From the NCBI GenBank assembly GCA_022793065.1, contig JAAWCE010000001.1, positions 1 through 64,000 of the forward strand: DNA of 64,000 bases, read 5' to 3'. This stretch comes from Lachnospiraceae bacterium. GTDB lineage: Bacteria > Bacillota > Clostridia > Lachnospirales > Lachnospiraceae. The translations under genes were made by a program, and so were the position numbers. Positions 46,193 through 55,656 of the stretch are shown here, piece after piece. Under the pieces are notes generated by a model. That model searched no databases, had not been told where the DNA came from, and saw only the letters and a list, made by a program, of their open reading frames with translations. Numbering within the stretch: position 1 is the stretch's first letter; each line of letters opens with the position of its first letter.

Positions 46193-47473
46193 ATGGAATT
46201 AGAGGAATTGGGCAGAGAAAAATCGAAAATAGAAGAGTCGGGAATAGAGATAAATGGTCATAAAGTAAAAGTATTAAAACAGCGTACCAGGAAGGACGTC
46301 TATAGTGTAGGAATACAGCATGTATTTATTATAGGCTCAAAAGGGATTCCGGCGGCATATGGAGGATTTGAGACGTTTGTAGAGAAACTGACAGAGTACA
46401 GAGTATCCGACCATATCCGTTATCATGTTTCCAGGATGGCAGATGATATACTTTGCTATGAATATAACAGTGCGGAATGTTTTGATGTGAAAGTACCAAA
46501 TATTGGTGCGGCAAAAGCGGTCTATTATGATGTGGCGGCGTTAAATGCCTGTATCAGATATTGTGGGGCATGTTCTGGCATTAAGGCTCCGGTATTTTAT
46601 ATTCTTGCCTGCCGAATAGGGCCGTTCATTGGGTATTTCAAAAAGAAAGTGGAAAAGTTGGGCGGCAGATTGTATGTGAACCCTGACGGGCACGAGTGGC
46701 TGAGGGCAAAGTGGAATTGGATCATTCGTAAGTATTGGAAGATATCGGAAGCAGGAATGGTGAAACATGCGGATCTTTTGGTTTGCGACAGTGTAAATAT
46801 AGAAAAATACATACTGGAAAGGTACGGGAAATATCATCCAAAGACAACCTATATCGCTTATGGTTCCGATACCGTGCCTAGTATTTTGCCGGATAATGAT
46901 AAAAAGTATCAGAATTGGCTGGAAAGTAATGGGGTGCAGCCTAAGAGGTACTATCTGATAGTGGGCCGTTTTGTGCCGGAGAATTCTTTTGAAGTAATGC
47001 TCAGGGAGTTTATGAAGAGCAGAAGTTGTTGTGACCTTGTAATTATCACAACGGCGAATAATGCGTTTTATGAAGAATTGGAAGAGAAGCTTCACTTTGA
47101 GAAGGATAAGAGGATAAAATTTGCAGGGACAGTATATGACGAGGAATTGTTAAAGAAGATTCGTGAGGGCGCATATGCATACCTTCATGGGCATACGGTG
47201 GGCGGAACAAATCCGAGTTTATTGGAGGCGTTGGGAAGTACAGAACTGAATTTGCTGGTGGACGTGGCCTTTAATCGTGAGGTGGCTTTGGACGGCGCAT
47301 TGTATTGGGGAAAGGAAAAGGGTGCTTTGGCAAAGCTGATAGAACGGGCGGACCGAATGGGTACAAATGAAATAAAATCTATGGGAATAAGGGCGAAGGA
47401 TCGGATTGCGGAGGCTTATAGCTGGAGACAGATTGTTGAGAAATACGAACAGTTGTTTTTGAAAAGAAGATAG
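46193..47473 (+). CDS. rhamnosyltransferase-like glycosyltransferase (DUF1972/GT4), first gene of operon 2
   Basis: A 426-residue glycosyltransferase. The N-terminal DUF1972 signature is VFIIGSKGIPAAYGGFETFVEKL near residues 44-66. The GT4 donor domain has YYLIVGRFVPENSFEVMLREF and HTVGGTNPSLLEALGSTELN. Relatives include beta-1,4-rhamnosyltransferases that add the second sugar of a repeat unit. The first 40 residues are an unusual extension before VYSVGIQHV. The ATG is preceded by ACGGAGA. It would be the first gene served by promoter 2 after inversion. Confidence 0.88.
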   Translation: MELEELGREKSKIEESGIEINGHKVKVLKQRTRKDVYSVGIQHVFIIGSKGIPAAYGGFETFVEKLTEYRVSDHIRYHVSRMADDILCYEYNSAECFDVKVPNIGAAKAVYYDVAALNACIRYCGACSGIKAPVFYILACRIGPFIGYFKKKVEKLGGRLYVNPDGHEWLRAKWNWIIRKYWKISEAGMVKHADLLVCDSVNIEKYILERYGKYHPKTTYIAYGSDTVPSILPDNDKKYQNWLESNGVQPKRYYLIVGRFVPENSFEVMLREFMKSRSCCDLVIITTANNAFYEELEEKLHFEKDKRIKFAGTVYDEELLKKIREGAYAYLHGHTVGGTNPSLLEALGSTELNLLVDVAFNREVALDGALYWGKEKGALAKLIERADRMGTNEIKSMGIRAKDRIAEAYSWRQIVEKYEQLFLKRR

Positions 47474-47485
47474 CGGGGTATCAGA

Positions 47486-48870
47486 ATGAAGATATTACAC
47501 TATGCACTGGGTTTTCCGCCATACAGGACCGGGGGCATGACGAAATTTTGCATAGATTTGCTGTTGCAGCAAGTTAGAGACGGACATCAGACTGCATTGT
47601 TATGGCCGGGGCAAATGGGGATGTTCAGAAGGAAAGTAGAGATAAAAGACAGGGGAATTACCCGTTTGGAGCCCGATTGGATCGGTGTGCATAATTATGA
47701 AGTTATAAATCCTCTTCCGGTTTCTTATGATGAAGGAATAACAAAATTTGACGCATATATGAAGGATGGGGGCAGAGAAGCATATTCAGAATTGCTGGAG
47801 ACATACCAGCCAGACGTGGTACATGTACATACTTTAATGGGGATTCACAGGAGCTTTTTAGAGGAAACAAAGAAACGGAAGATTCGATTGGTATTCACCG
47901 CACACGATTTTTTTCCCATATGCCCCAAAGTGACTATGTTTCGTCAGGGCGCAATATGTTCAAGTGTCTTGTCCTGCAATGATTGTGGAAAATGTAATAC
48001 TACAGCATTGAGCATCAAGAAAATATGTCTGTTACAATCTCCATTCTACAGGGAAATAAAAAATTCTGCGTTTGTAAGGAAGTTAAGAAAAAGACATCGA
48101 GATAAGTATCTAAGCGAAAATGCAGAGGATGGTAGGGAAGAATCTGTGGAAGACGGGGAGAATTATAAGAAGTTAAGGGCCTTTTACGATTCTTATCTTC
48201 AATTAATGGATATGGTTCATTATAACAGTACGATCACAAAAGCCGTGTATGAATCTGTGTTTATGCTGCCAAATAGTTGTGTCATTGGCATTACTCATGG
48301 GGATATGTCGGATCACAGACGGAGGAGAGATTATAGCAGGACGGGACTGAGAATACGGTATCTGGGCCCATTGGGGGGGGCAAAGGGGTTTTTTTGCTAA
48401 AGGCGGCACTTGATAAATTGTGGGAAGAAAAACAGGATTTTTGCCTGGATGTCCATTTTACTCCTGCAAAAGTGCCGCCATATATTAGAACACACGCCCC
48501 ATATACCTATGATGAATTGGAGCGTATTTTTCAGGATACGGATATTTTGGCTGCGCCCAGTATTTGGAATGAGACTTTTGGATATACGGTACTGGAAGCT
48601 TTAAGTTATGGCGTTCCTGTCATTATCAGCGGAACGGTTGGAGCAAAAGATATTCTTGTTCAAGGGGCGGGTATCGTTGTGGAAGATATTACATCAGAAA
48701 AATTGTATCAGGTCTTTCGTGAATTGACAGCAGAAAAACTGAGACAAATGAATGAGGTCATTGTAGAGAAACAGAATATTATGACCATGGAAGAAATGGC
48801 CGGATTAATCATAGATAAATGTTATGGCTGGATACAAGGGGGATGCCCGTCGTTGGCAGGGCGGAGGTAA
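47486..48870 (+). pseudogene. glycosyltransferase family 4, out of frame at G8/T7
   Basis: The 5' frame encodes MKILHYALGFPPYRTGGMTK, a cysteine insert (CSSVLSCNDCGKC), and runs to LRIRYLGPLGGAKGFFC before stopping at 48400. The next frame continues LLKAALDKLWEEKQDF through PSIWNETFGYTVLEALSYG to 48870. Together they form one GT4 enzyme. One extra G in the run of eight (48373-48380) gives LGPLGGGKGVFLLKAALDKLW; one extra T in the following T7 run would also restore the frame. It is a candidate slipped-strand switch in operon 2, or an assembly error. Confidence 0.85.
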
Positions 48871-48990
48871 GTTTGAAAGTAAACTTTCAAATTCTGATTG
48901 GTATGCGCGCTGAAGCGCGCAAAGAGGTGTAAGTTTGAAAGTAAACTTTCAAATATTGATTGGTATGTGCGCTAAAGCGCACAGGGGGTA
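48867..48990 (+). repeat. tandem 62-bp leader repeat
   Basis: Two copies with a 62-base period lie between operon 2 genes. Each holds an 8-bp AT-rich hairpin (TTTGAAAG/CTTTCAAA), the string TGATTGGTATG, and a GC hairpin with a 4-base loop (GCGC TGAA GCGC in copy 1, GCGC TAAA GCGC in copy 2). A purine-rich ribosome-like site follows. Related strings stand before the genes at 21194, 42959 and 63347. Confidence 0.8.
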
Positions 48991-48995
48991 TAAAA

Positions 48996-49709
48996 ATGAA
49001 GGTGATAAATCTGATGTTAAAAGCGGCGGGGAAGGGGGATTTACGGTTAGATAGCAGGATAAGTATGGGATATCTGATACATCTTATTTGGAAGTATGGT
49101 TGGATGATGGTAAGAGGGAAATTTTTTGCCTTGGCACATAAGAGGATTTCTCACAGCGTATTCGTGGGAAGCAAGGTAAAGGTTTTGGAAAAAAGAATGC
49201 TGGCAGTAGGGGAAAAGGTGAAACTTCATGACGGCGTATATATCGATGCGCTTTCTCAGGAGGGTGTTTTGCTTGGCCAGGGAGTTGTGCTGGGCAGGAA
49301 CAGTCGGATTGAGTGTACCGGAGGATTGCAGAGGATAGGAAAAGGAATTAAAATAGGAGACAATTCAACTTTTGGAAATGATTGTTTCTTTGGCGCCGCA
49401 GGCGGAATTCAAATTGGTAATCATGTGGTTGCAGGGCAGTTGATCCGTTTTCATTCCGAAAATCATAAGTATTCCGATATGGACAAGCTGATTCAGGATC
49501 AGGGGGTTACGCATAAAGGGATTAGAATAGGAAGTAACTGTTGGATTGGCGCGGGAGCGGTATTTTTAGATGGCGCGGAGGTGGGAGACGGATGTGTAGT
49601 GGCTGCCAACACCGTAATTACAAAGCAGTTTCCGGATAATGTGGTAATAGGCGGTGTCCCGGCTCAAATTATAAAAGTCAGAGAGCGGAAGAGGGAATTT
49701 GAAGAGTGA
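48996..49709 (+). CDS. hexapeptide-repeat acyltransferase (WbbJ-like)
   Basis: A 237-residue left-handed beta-helix transferase. Repeats run from VLLGQGVVLGRNSRIE through IKIGDNSTFGNDCFFG to IRIGSNCWIGAGAVFLDG and GCVVAANTVIT. The probable catalytic histidine is in FHSENHKYSD. It likely acetylates a sugar of the operon 2 glycan. The ATG at 48996 follows AGGGGGTATAAAA, the end of the tandem leader repeat. It overlaps the next gene. Confidence 0.85.
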   Translation: MKVINLMLKAAGKGDLRLDSRISMGYLIHLIWKYGWMMVRGKFFALAHKRISHSVFVGSKVKVLEKRMLAVGEKVKLHDGVYIDALSQEGVLLGQGVVLGRNSRIECTGGLQRIGKGIKIGDNSTFGNDCFFGAAGGIQIGNHVVAGQLIRFHSENHKYSDMDKLIQDQGVTHKGIRIGSNCWIGAGAVFLDGAEVGDGCVVAANTVITKQFPDNVVIGGVPAQIIKVRERKREFEE

Positions 49710-50649
49710 AAGAAAGATGAGAACTCATACAGAAAAGATTAGTATTATTGTTCCGGTTTATAAAGTGGAGAAGGAACTTGAACGATGTGTCGGAAGCATT
49801 ATTAGGCAAACTTACAGTAATATAGAAATTATTTTAGTGGATGATGGCAGCCCGGACGGATGCCCTGAAATGTGCGATCGATATGCAGGCAAAGACAGCC
49901 GGATTCAGGTAATTCATAAAGAAAACGGAGGGCTTTCGGATGCGAGAAATACAGGCTTGCGCCTATCGGATGGCAAGTATGTGCTGTATGTGGACGGGGA
50001 CGATTATATAGAAGCGGATGCGTGCGAAAAATTGCTTTCGGCCATGACGGATGAAGTCGATTTTGTAGTTGGTGCGTATAGGGAGATAAATGGAGAATGT
50101 AGTTCATGTTATGGACATTCTAATATGAAAGAAAAGAAAGTGTATACTGCACAAAACTTTGTGATAGCTTCAATAAAGAAGAATGAGTGGTATGCAATGG
50201 CCGTTTTAAATCTGTATCGCAGAGATTTTCTGATAGAGAATCATTTGTTCTTTAAAGAAGGCTATTATTTTGAAGATATGCAGATGCTTCCCAGATTATA
50301 TCTGGCGGCAAGGCAAGTGGTTTATGTGGATTATCCTTTTTATAACTATGTCATTCGGGAAAATTCAATTATGACATCTCAGAACTCAGTGCAAAAAATT
50401 CAAATGTCTGTTGAGATTTACAGAGAGTGGATGATATTGATAGAACCTGTGGAGAAGGAATATCAAAGATATCTGTATGGTATTCTTGTGAGATATTACT
50501 TAAGGAGTTGTCGGATAAGGAAGATAAGAAAGTGGGAAGTTCCGGGAATGGATTGCCGATTTGCATTCAGATATGCTTTAGGGGTGAGGGAGAAAGTCAA
50601 AGTACTCTTTTTTTCGCTGCTTCCCGCGTTATATGTGAGAGGCAGTTGA
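49699..50649 (+). CDS. glycosyltransferase family 2
   Basis: A GT2 inverting glycosyltransferase. The GT-A motifs are KISIIVPVYKVEKELERCVGSI, EIILVDDGSPDG, GGLSDARNTGL and the DxD in VDGDDYI. Two starts are possible: TTG at 49699, overlapping the previous gene by 11 bases, or ATG at 49717, which gives MRTHTEKISIIVP. The second gives the more typical N-terminus, but neither has a strong ribosome site. Confidence 0.88.
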   Translation: MKSERKMRTHTEKISIIVPVYKVEKELERCVGSIIRQTYSNIEIILVDDGSPDGCPEMCDRYAGKDSRIQVIHKENGGLSDARNTGLRLSDGKYVLYVDGDDYIEADACEKLLSAMTDEVDFVVGAYREINGECSSCYGHSNMKEKKVYTAQNFVIASIKKNEWYAMAVLNLYRRDFLIENHLFFKEGYYFEDMQMLPRLYLAARQVVYVDYPFYNYVIRENSIMTSQNSVQKIQMSVEIYREWMILIEPVEKEYQRYLYGILVRYYLRSCRIRKIRKWEVPGMDCRFAFRYALGVREKVKVLFFSLLPALYVRGS

Positions 50650-50681
50650 AAATATGACAGAGACAAAAAGAGAGGCAGATT

Positions 50682-51809
50682 ATGAAGTTTAAATTGACAA
50701 AAGAGAGTCTTTTTTATCTGGCATGGATTCTCATGGAAATACATATTTGTGTTGCAAATTCCAATGCGGCAAATTTCAGCATTTCTGCAGTTTCTTATCT
50801 GTGTATGGCTTTATTTACCGCCAAAATATTGTGGACGCTGCATTACTCATTTCAGGAATTATGTATCATGGCAATTATGTTGTTGGGAGCTTTTGTTAGT
50901 GCATATCGCGCTGGGGATATGCGCGTGCTATGGTTTGTGCTGGTCATCGCTGCGTCAAAAGGTACGGATTTTGATAAATGTGTCAGGATCAGTTTCAGGA
51001 CAATGCTGGGATGCTGTATGGTTTTTGTACTATTTTATATAATCGGGTTGACAGAAAGTCCTCACATTGTCACAGAAAGAGGGATGAGATTTGGTTTGGG
51101 ATTAGGGCATCCTAATATGTGCGCCGCATATTATAGTCTGCTTATGGTTCATATTATCTACTTGTGTTTTCAAAGGCTGAAGATTTCTCATTTTGTATTG
51201 TTTGCTTTGGGAGCGGGAGTGGTATATGGGATTACGAAAAGTAATACAGGAGTGGCAGTTACATTGGTGACAATTATAGTATCTGTTGTCATTAAATTTC
51301 TGCCGGCAAAAAAGTTTAATATAAAAGTAATTGTGTTGGGAATGTTGGCGGGCATTGCTGTTTTTACCATATTGCCTATTATATACAATGAAAAACTGTC
51401 TGTACTTGATAATTGGATGACAGGGCGTATTCACCAGGCAAATTTCTATTATGCAAAATATGGTATTTCGCTGTTTGGAAATAATGTGAATTATGATCTG
51501 ACAAAATGGAATCGGGATAATATCCTGGATATGGGGTTTGCCAAAATTCTAATCCATAATGGTTTATTTTATTATGTGTTGGTCGTAGGCGGGTATTTTA
51601 TCTGTTTGCGCAAAGCCGTGAAGCATATGCGCAGGGATTTGATGGCCTTATTTGTATCCATGCTCGTATATATGTTTACGGAAAATGTTGCCACATTTAT
51701 ATTTATGAATGTATCCATGCTGGCTTTTGCTGATACATTATTTCAGAAAAATCTGTATGACATGGAAAAGGAAAGGGAGTATATTATTGGGGACGAAGGA
51801 GCAAAATGA
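50682..51809 (+). CDS. oligosaccharide repeat-unit polymerase (Wzy-like)
   Basis: A 375-residue membrane protein with about ten helices. It contains RGMRFGLGLGHPNMCAAYY near residues 129-147 and ITKSNTGVAV near 186-195. The layout and the LGxGHPN motif match the operon 1 polymerase at 23139, so the two are divergent members of one Wzy group. The presence of separate polymerases implies two distinct repeat units. Confidence 0.8.
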   Translation: MKFKLTKESLFYLAWILMEIHICVANSNAANFSISAVSYLCMALFTAKILWTLHYSFQELCIMAIMLLGAFVSAYRAGDMRVLWFVLVIAASKGTDFDKCVRISFRTMLGCCMVFVLFYIIGLTESPHIVTERGMRFGLGLGHPNMCAAYYSLLMVHIIYLCFQRLKISHFVLFALGAGVVYGITKSNTGVAVTLVTIIVSVVIKFLPAKKFNIKVIVLGMLAGIAVFTILPIIYNEKLSVLDNWMTGRIHQANFYYAKYGISLFGNNVNYDLTKWNRDNILDMGFAKILIHNGLFYYVLVVGGYFICLRKAVKHMRRDLMALFVSMLVYMFTENVATFIFMNVSMLAFADTLFQKNLYDMEKEREYIIGDEGAK

Positions 51810-52644
51810 CATACCGAAAGTAATTCACTATTGCTGGTTTGGAAGAAAGCAGTTGCCAATTCAGGCAGTGAAATGTATTGAAAGTTGGAAGAAGTACTGT
51901 CCCGGTTATGAAATTATAGAATGGAATGAATCAAATTTTAATTTGGAAGTATGTACCTATGTGAAAGAAGCGTATGCTGAGAAAAAATGGGCTTTTGTCT
52001 CCGATTATGCCCGATTCTGGATACTGTATCATGAGGGTGGAATCTATTTTGATACAGATGTGGAACTGATAAAGCCTATAGATGATTTGGTAGAAAGAGG
52101 TTCTTTTATGGGATGTGAACCTCTGCTGCAGAAGGGGGCAGGAAGTATGCGGACGGCAATCAATCCGGGGCTGGGTATTGGGGCTGTACCCGGTTTAAAT
52201 TTGTACAAGGAAATTCTTGATTTTTACAGTAAGAAAAGTTTTTACCGACAGGACGGGGAAATGGATTTCACTACGGTGGTTGCATATACCACTTCTATTC
52301 TGAAGCGGAACGGATGGAGGGATTTGTCTCATATTCAGAGGATTGCCGGGATTTCCGTATATCCGACGGAATTTTTCTGTCCCATGAACTATTACACAGG
52401 AGAAATCAGAATAACGGAGAATACCAGGTCAATACATCACTATACCGCCAGTTGGCAAGGGAAAAAAGAGAATGAAGATATTACTGTTCTTCGGAAGTTA
52501 AATGGAATATTGGGGGAAAGAATAGGTTATAAAATATGGAGATGTTATACTTTTCCTACCAGGGTGTTGCGAAAGTTAAAGCGGATGGGGGTAAAGGAAA
52601 CTATTGCTTTTGTGGTAAAGAAAGCAGGTAACAAAAATGGATAG
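51787..52644 (+). CDS. glycosyltransferase with DXD motif (OCH1/GT32-like)
   Basis: A sugar transferase of the GT32-like group. The start region is IPKVIHYCWFGRKQLP; the DXD region is SDYARFWILYHEGGIYFDTDVEL; and SIHHYTASW lies near the C-terminus. The frame is open from 51709, but that would bury the start in the polymerase gene. TTG at 51787 has GGGAG eight bases upstream and gives MGTKEQNDIPKVIHYCWFG, the normal family start. It overlaps the polymerase by 23 bases and the next gene by eight. Confidence 0.85.
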   Translation: MGTKEQNDIPKVIHYCWFGRKQLPIQAVKCIESWKKYCPGYEIIEWNESNFNLEVCTYVKEAYAEKKWAFVSDYARFWILYHEGGIYFDTDVELIKPIDDLVERGSFMGCEPLLQKGAGSMRTAINPGLGIGAVPGLNLYKEILDFYSKKSFYRQDGEMDFTTVVAYTTSILKRNGWRDLSHIQRIAGISVYPTEFFCPMNYYTGEIRITENTRSIHHYTASWQGKKENEDITVLRKLNGILGERIGYKIWRCYTFPTRVLRKLKRMGVKETIAFVVKKAGNKNG

Positions 52645-53551
52645 ACTGCTTACAATTTTTACGCCCACCTATAACCGGGCATATACATTGCCCAAACTAT
52701 ACCATTCTTTATGTAGGCAGACAGATGATAATTTTGAATGGCTTATTATAGACGATGCTTCTTCGGATGATACAGAAGATTTGATCCGTCATTGGCAGGA
52801 AGATAAATCGAAATTTCTTATCAGATATTATAAGCAGGAACATGGAGGGAAACACAGGGCGATTAATAAAGGAGTGAAACTGGCACAGGGCGACTTTTTC
52901 TTTATTGTAGACAGCGACGACGTTCTGAGCGATGACGCGGTGAAGCAGGTAAATGTGTGGGCTGACATGGTGAGAAAGGATCCTGGGATTGCAGCCGTCT
53001 CAGGTTTAAGGGTTTCAAAGGAAGGTAAGGTATGGGGCGGCTTTCCTCAAATATCAAACGAGTATATTGATGCGAGTGGTTTTGAACGGAGGAAATATGG
53101 TCTGGAAGGGGATAAAGCGGAGATATACAAAACGGAAGTATTGAGAAAATTCCAATTCCCTGAATTTGAAGATGAATACTTTATGACGGAAGACGTTTGC
53201 TGGCTGAATATAGCAGCCGCGGGATATAAAATCAGATGGTATAACAGGCCAATTTATATCTGCGAATATCTGGAAGACGGACTGACTAATTCGGGTGCAA
53301 ATACAATGGAAGGACATAGGAAAAACTATAGGGGCTATTGCTTTTATATATCGGAATGTATGAGTAAAAAGCCGTTTGTACAAAAAATGATACATATTCG
53401 GGAATATGACAGGACGGCAAGGAGCCTGAAAAAAAGTATGACGCAGCGTTCTAAAGATATCAATATGTCTGTATTTGGATATTGTATTTCTGTTTTTTGC
53501 GGAGTACCGGTAGGTTATGTCTTTAGAAAATTGTTGTATAAGGGCGGTTAG
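52637..53551 (+). CDS. glycosyltransferase family 2
   Basis: A 304-residue GT2 enzyme. Motifs are LLTIFTPTYNRAYTLPKLY, WLIIDDASSDDTEDLI, GGKHRAINKGV and the metal-binding VDSDD, with the C-terminal FMTEDVCWLNIAA. It belongs to the group with a GGKHxAxNxG loop common in Firmicutes capsule clusters. The start overlaps the previous gene by eight bases. Confidence 0.9.
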   Translation: MDRLLTIFTPTYNRAYTLPKLYHSLCRQTDDNFEWLIIDDASSDDTEDLIRHWQEDKSKFLIRYYKQEHGGKHRAINKGVKLAQGDFFFIVDSDDVLSDDAVKQVNVWADMVRKDPGIAAVSGLRVSKEGKVWGGFPQISNEYIDASGFERRKYGLEGDKAEIYKTEVLRKFQFPEFEDEYFMTEDVCWLNIAAAGYKIRWYNRPIYICEYLEDGLTNSGANTMEGHRKNYRGYCFYISECMSKKPFVQKMIHIREYDRTARSLKKSMTQRSKDINMSVFGYCISVFCGVPVGYVFRKLLYKGG

Positions 53552-53562
53552 AAGGGGGGGTT

Positions 53563-54456
53563 ATGGAAAAGGTATCAGTTGTAATTACAACATATAAAAG
53601 GACAAAAGAACTGCATAGAGCTATACAAAGTGTGACAAAACAGAATTATCCTAATATGGAGCTGATTGTAGTGGATGATAATACAAATTCGGAAATATCG
53701 AAATTGGTGAGGGAAATGATTGCCCCGTATCATAATATTGTCTATCTCAAGAACAAGGTAAATATGGGAGGGGCGCTTTCCAGAAATGCGGGTTTAAAAG
53801 CAGCTTCGGGGAAATATATTGCGTTTTTAGATGATGATGACATGTATATACCAGACAAGATTTGGAAGCAGGTGGAGTGTTTTGAAAATACGGAAATTGA
53901 AAATGTGGGGGTTGTGTATTGTCATACAATAGCAGTTGACAAAGAGGGACGTGTGATAGAATCCTATGAAAAGAATGTGCGGGGGGAGTTTCTGTTTGAG
54001 AGTATGGCAGAGACAGTAGCGGCAACGTCACAATGGCTATGCCTGAAAGAAGCCATTGAAAAAATAGGCGGTTTTAAAGATGTGCCGTCAAAGCAGGATA
54101 CAACATTATTGCTTGATTTGGCGCTTGCCGGATACAGAATTGATGTGGTTCCTGAAATACTTACCAAGTATTATGAATTGGATATTGAAAGAATCAGCGG
54201 CGTATCTCCGAAAAATCTAAAAGGAGAGCTTATGCTGAGGGAATATATGCGCAGCCATTATTCTCTGTTGACCAAAACTCAAATCAGACAAGTGGAATAT
54301 AATATTACATTCAGGATTTATTATTTACAGGTACGATTGAAGGAGTATGCAGACGCGGCAGAAAGTTTAGTTTTATTATGGAAATGTCATATTAACTTTT
54401 TTGCAACGTTGATTATGACGGTCAAGCATCCTGCCAGAGTGATATTGAGAAAATAG
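53563..54456 (+). CDS. glycosyltransferase family 2
   Basis: A 297-residue GT2 enzyme with VSVVITTYKRTKELHRAIQS, LIVVDDNTNSE, GALSRNAGLKAASG and FLDDDDMYIPDK. The ribosome site is embedded in a run of seven G (53554-53560) directly before TTATG. Changes in that run would alter the spacing to the start codon and could tune translation rather than frame. It is followed by 30 bases before the next gene. Confidence 0.9.
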   Translation: MEKVSVVITTYKRTKELHRAIQSVTKQNYPNMELIVVDDNTNSEISKLVREMIAPYHNIVYLKNKVNMGGALSRNAGLKAASGKYIAFLDDDDMYIPDKIWKQVECFENTEIENVGVVYCHTIAVDKEGRVIESYEKNVRGEFLFESMAETVAATSQWLCLKEAIEKIGGFKDVPSKQDTTLLLDLALAGYRIDVVPEILTKYYELDIERISGVSPKNLKGELMLREYMRSHYSLLTKTQIRQVEYNITFRIYYLQVRLKEYADAAESLVLLWKCHINFFATLIMTVKHPARVILRK

Positions 54457-54486
54457 TCTGGGGCGGGAAGGCAAAGGTGGGGTGTG

Positions 54487-55656
54487 ATGAGTATTGTGCA
54501 TGTTGTACATAGGGATAAATTTACTTCCGGGTACATCAATTTTATGAAGACAGAGATGGGGAGTGAGAATATATTTATCACTCTCAAGTATGGATTTGAA
54601 TTGTTGTTGGTGGATGAGGAAAATATCTATTATATAGAAAATTATCCTGATTGCAGACGGGACGGGCGGATATTGCAAATATTAGAGGATAGTAATCTGA
54701 TTATTTTTACGGGAATATTTGACAGTTTGGGACTGCTGCGATTTTTGCCCAGGCATATTTTAAAAAAGACATATTTGCAGTTCTGGGGTGGAGATTTTTA
54801 TTATTTTGCAGAGAGAAGACCTCTGACGGATGTCAGTTGGAATTATTGGAAACATGAGCGGGTGAAATGTTTCAAAAAGTGTGCAGGATTCATTTTTTTG
54901 ATAGAGGGCGAGTATGAGAAGTTTCAGGAATCTTTTAAGATAAGAAAGCCATATTTTGTTGCGCCCATGCCGGCAGATTCCCGTATACATTTTCGCATAA
55001 AGGAACTTCGTGGAAAAAGGAGAGGAAGCTGCACAAAAGTGCTCATTGGAAATTCCGCTACAAGTACAAATCATCACATGGGCGTAATTGACTGGATAGC
55101 AAGGTACAGGGATGAGGATATGGAAGTGTATATTCCACTGTCATATGGCGGAGACAATGAGTATTGTGAAAAGATTATGGCTTATGCCGCCGACAAGCTG
55201 GGGGATAAATTTTATCCTGTTTTGAATTATATGGATTTGAATTCATATATAGAATTTGTTGCTGATATGGACATTGGAATTTTTAATAATAACAGGCAGC
55301 AGGCCATGGGAAATATATTGATGTGTTTAGGGCTGGGGAAAAAAGTGTATTTGAGAGAAGATACGTCTATGTGGGCGAGGTATGTGGAAGACGGATATCA
55401 GGTATTCCCAATTAAGAAGACAGAGTATATGACTTATGAGGGATTTATTGATTTTGATGAGGCTGCGGGAGTGAAAAATCAAATGTTATATGATGAAAAG
55501 GAAACGGAAGATAAGGCGATAAGATTATGGGAAAAGGTGATCAAGCCCTTTTGGGGGGGGGTAGTACGCTACGCAATATATGAAGAAAAATCGGATTGTT
55601 GTGACACGCTGTATGGTATATGTGAGAGAACAATGGCATCTCGGAGACCCGCATGA
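54487..55656 (+). CDS. TDP-Fuc4NAc/GT56-like glycosyltransferase
   Basis: A 389-residue enzyme resembling WecF (GT56), which transfers a 4-acetamido-4,6-dideoxy sugar to a lipid-linked acceptor. Features are SIVHVVHRDKFTSGYINFM at the start, LQFWGGDFYYF near 100, and KVLIGNSATSTNHHMGVIDW near 190-209 with MDIGIFNNNRQQAMGNI. The donor fits the aminotransferase at 58175. A run of nine G (55553-55561) near the C-terminus is in frame here. A slip would change only the last 30 residues. Confidence 0.78.
   Translation: MSIVHVVHRDKFTSGYINFMKTEMGSENIFITLKYGFELLLVDEENIYYIENYPDCRRDGRILQILEDSNLIIFTGIFDSLGLLRFLPRHILKKTYLQFWGGDFYYFAERRPLTDVSWNYWKHERVKCFKKCAGFIFLIEGEYEKFQESFKIRKPYFVAPMPADSRIHFRIKELRGKRRGSCTKVLIGNSATSTNHHMGVIDWIARYRDEDMEVYIPLSYGGDNEYCEKIMAYAADKLGDKFYPVLNYMDLNSYIEFVADMDIGIFNNNRQQAMGNILMCLGLGKKVYLREDTSMWARYVEDGYQVFPIKKTEYMTYEGFIDFDEAAGVKNQMLYDEKETEDKAIRLWEKVIKPFWGGVVRYAIYEEKSDCCDTLYGICERTMASRRPA

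Noticed and set aside
17825-48395. Programmed ribosomal frameshifting to explain the split glycosyltransferases
   Set aside because: The slippery sites are long G runs without an evident downstream pseudoknot. The required shift differs among genes (+1 or -1 base). Slipped-strand variation or assembly error fits better.
48867-48990. CRISPR array
   Set aside because: There are only two copies in direct tandem, with no spacers and no cas genes in the window.
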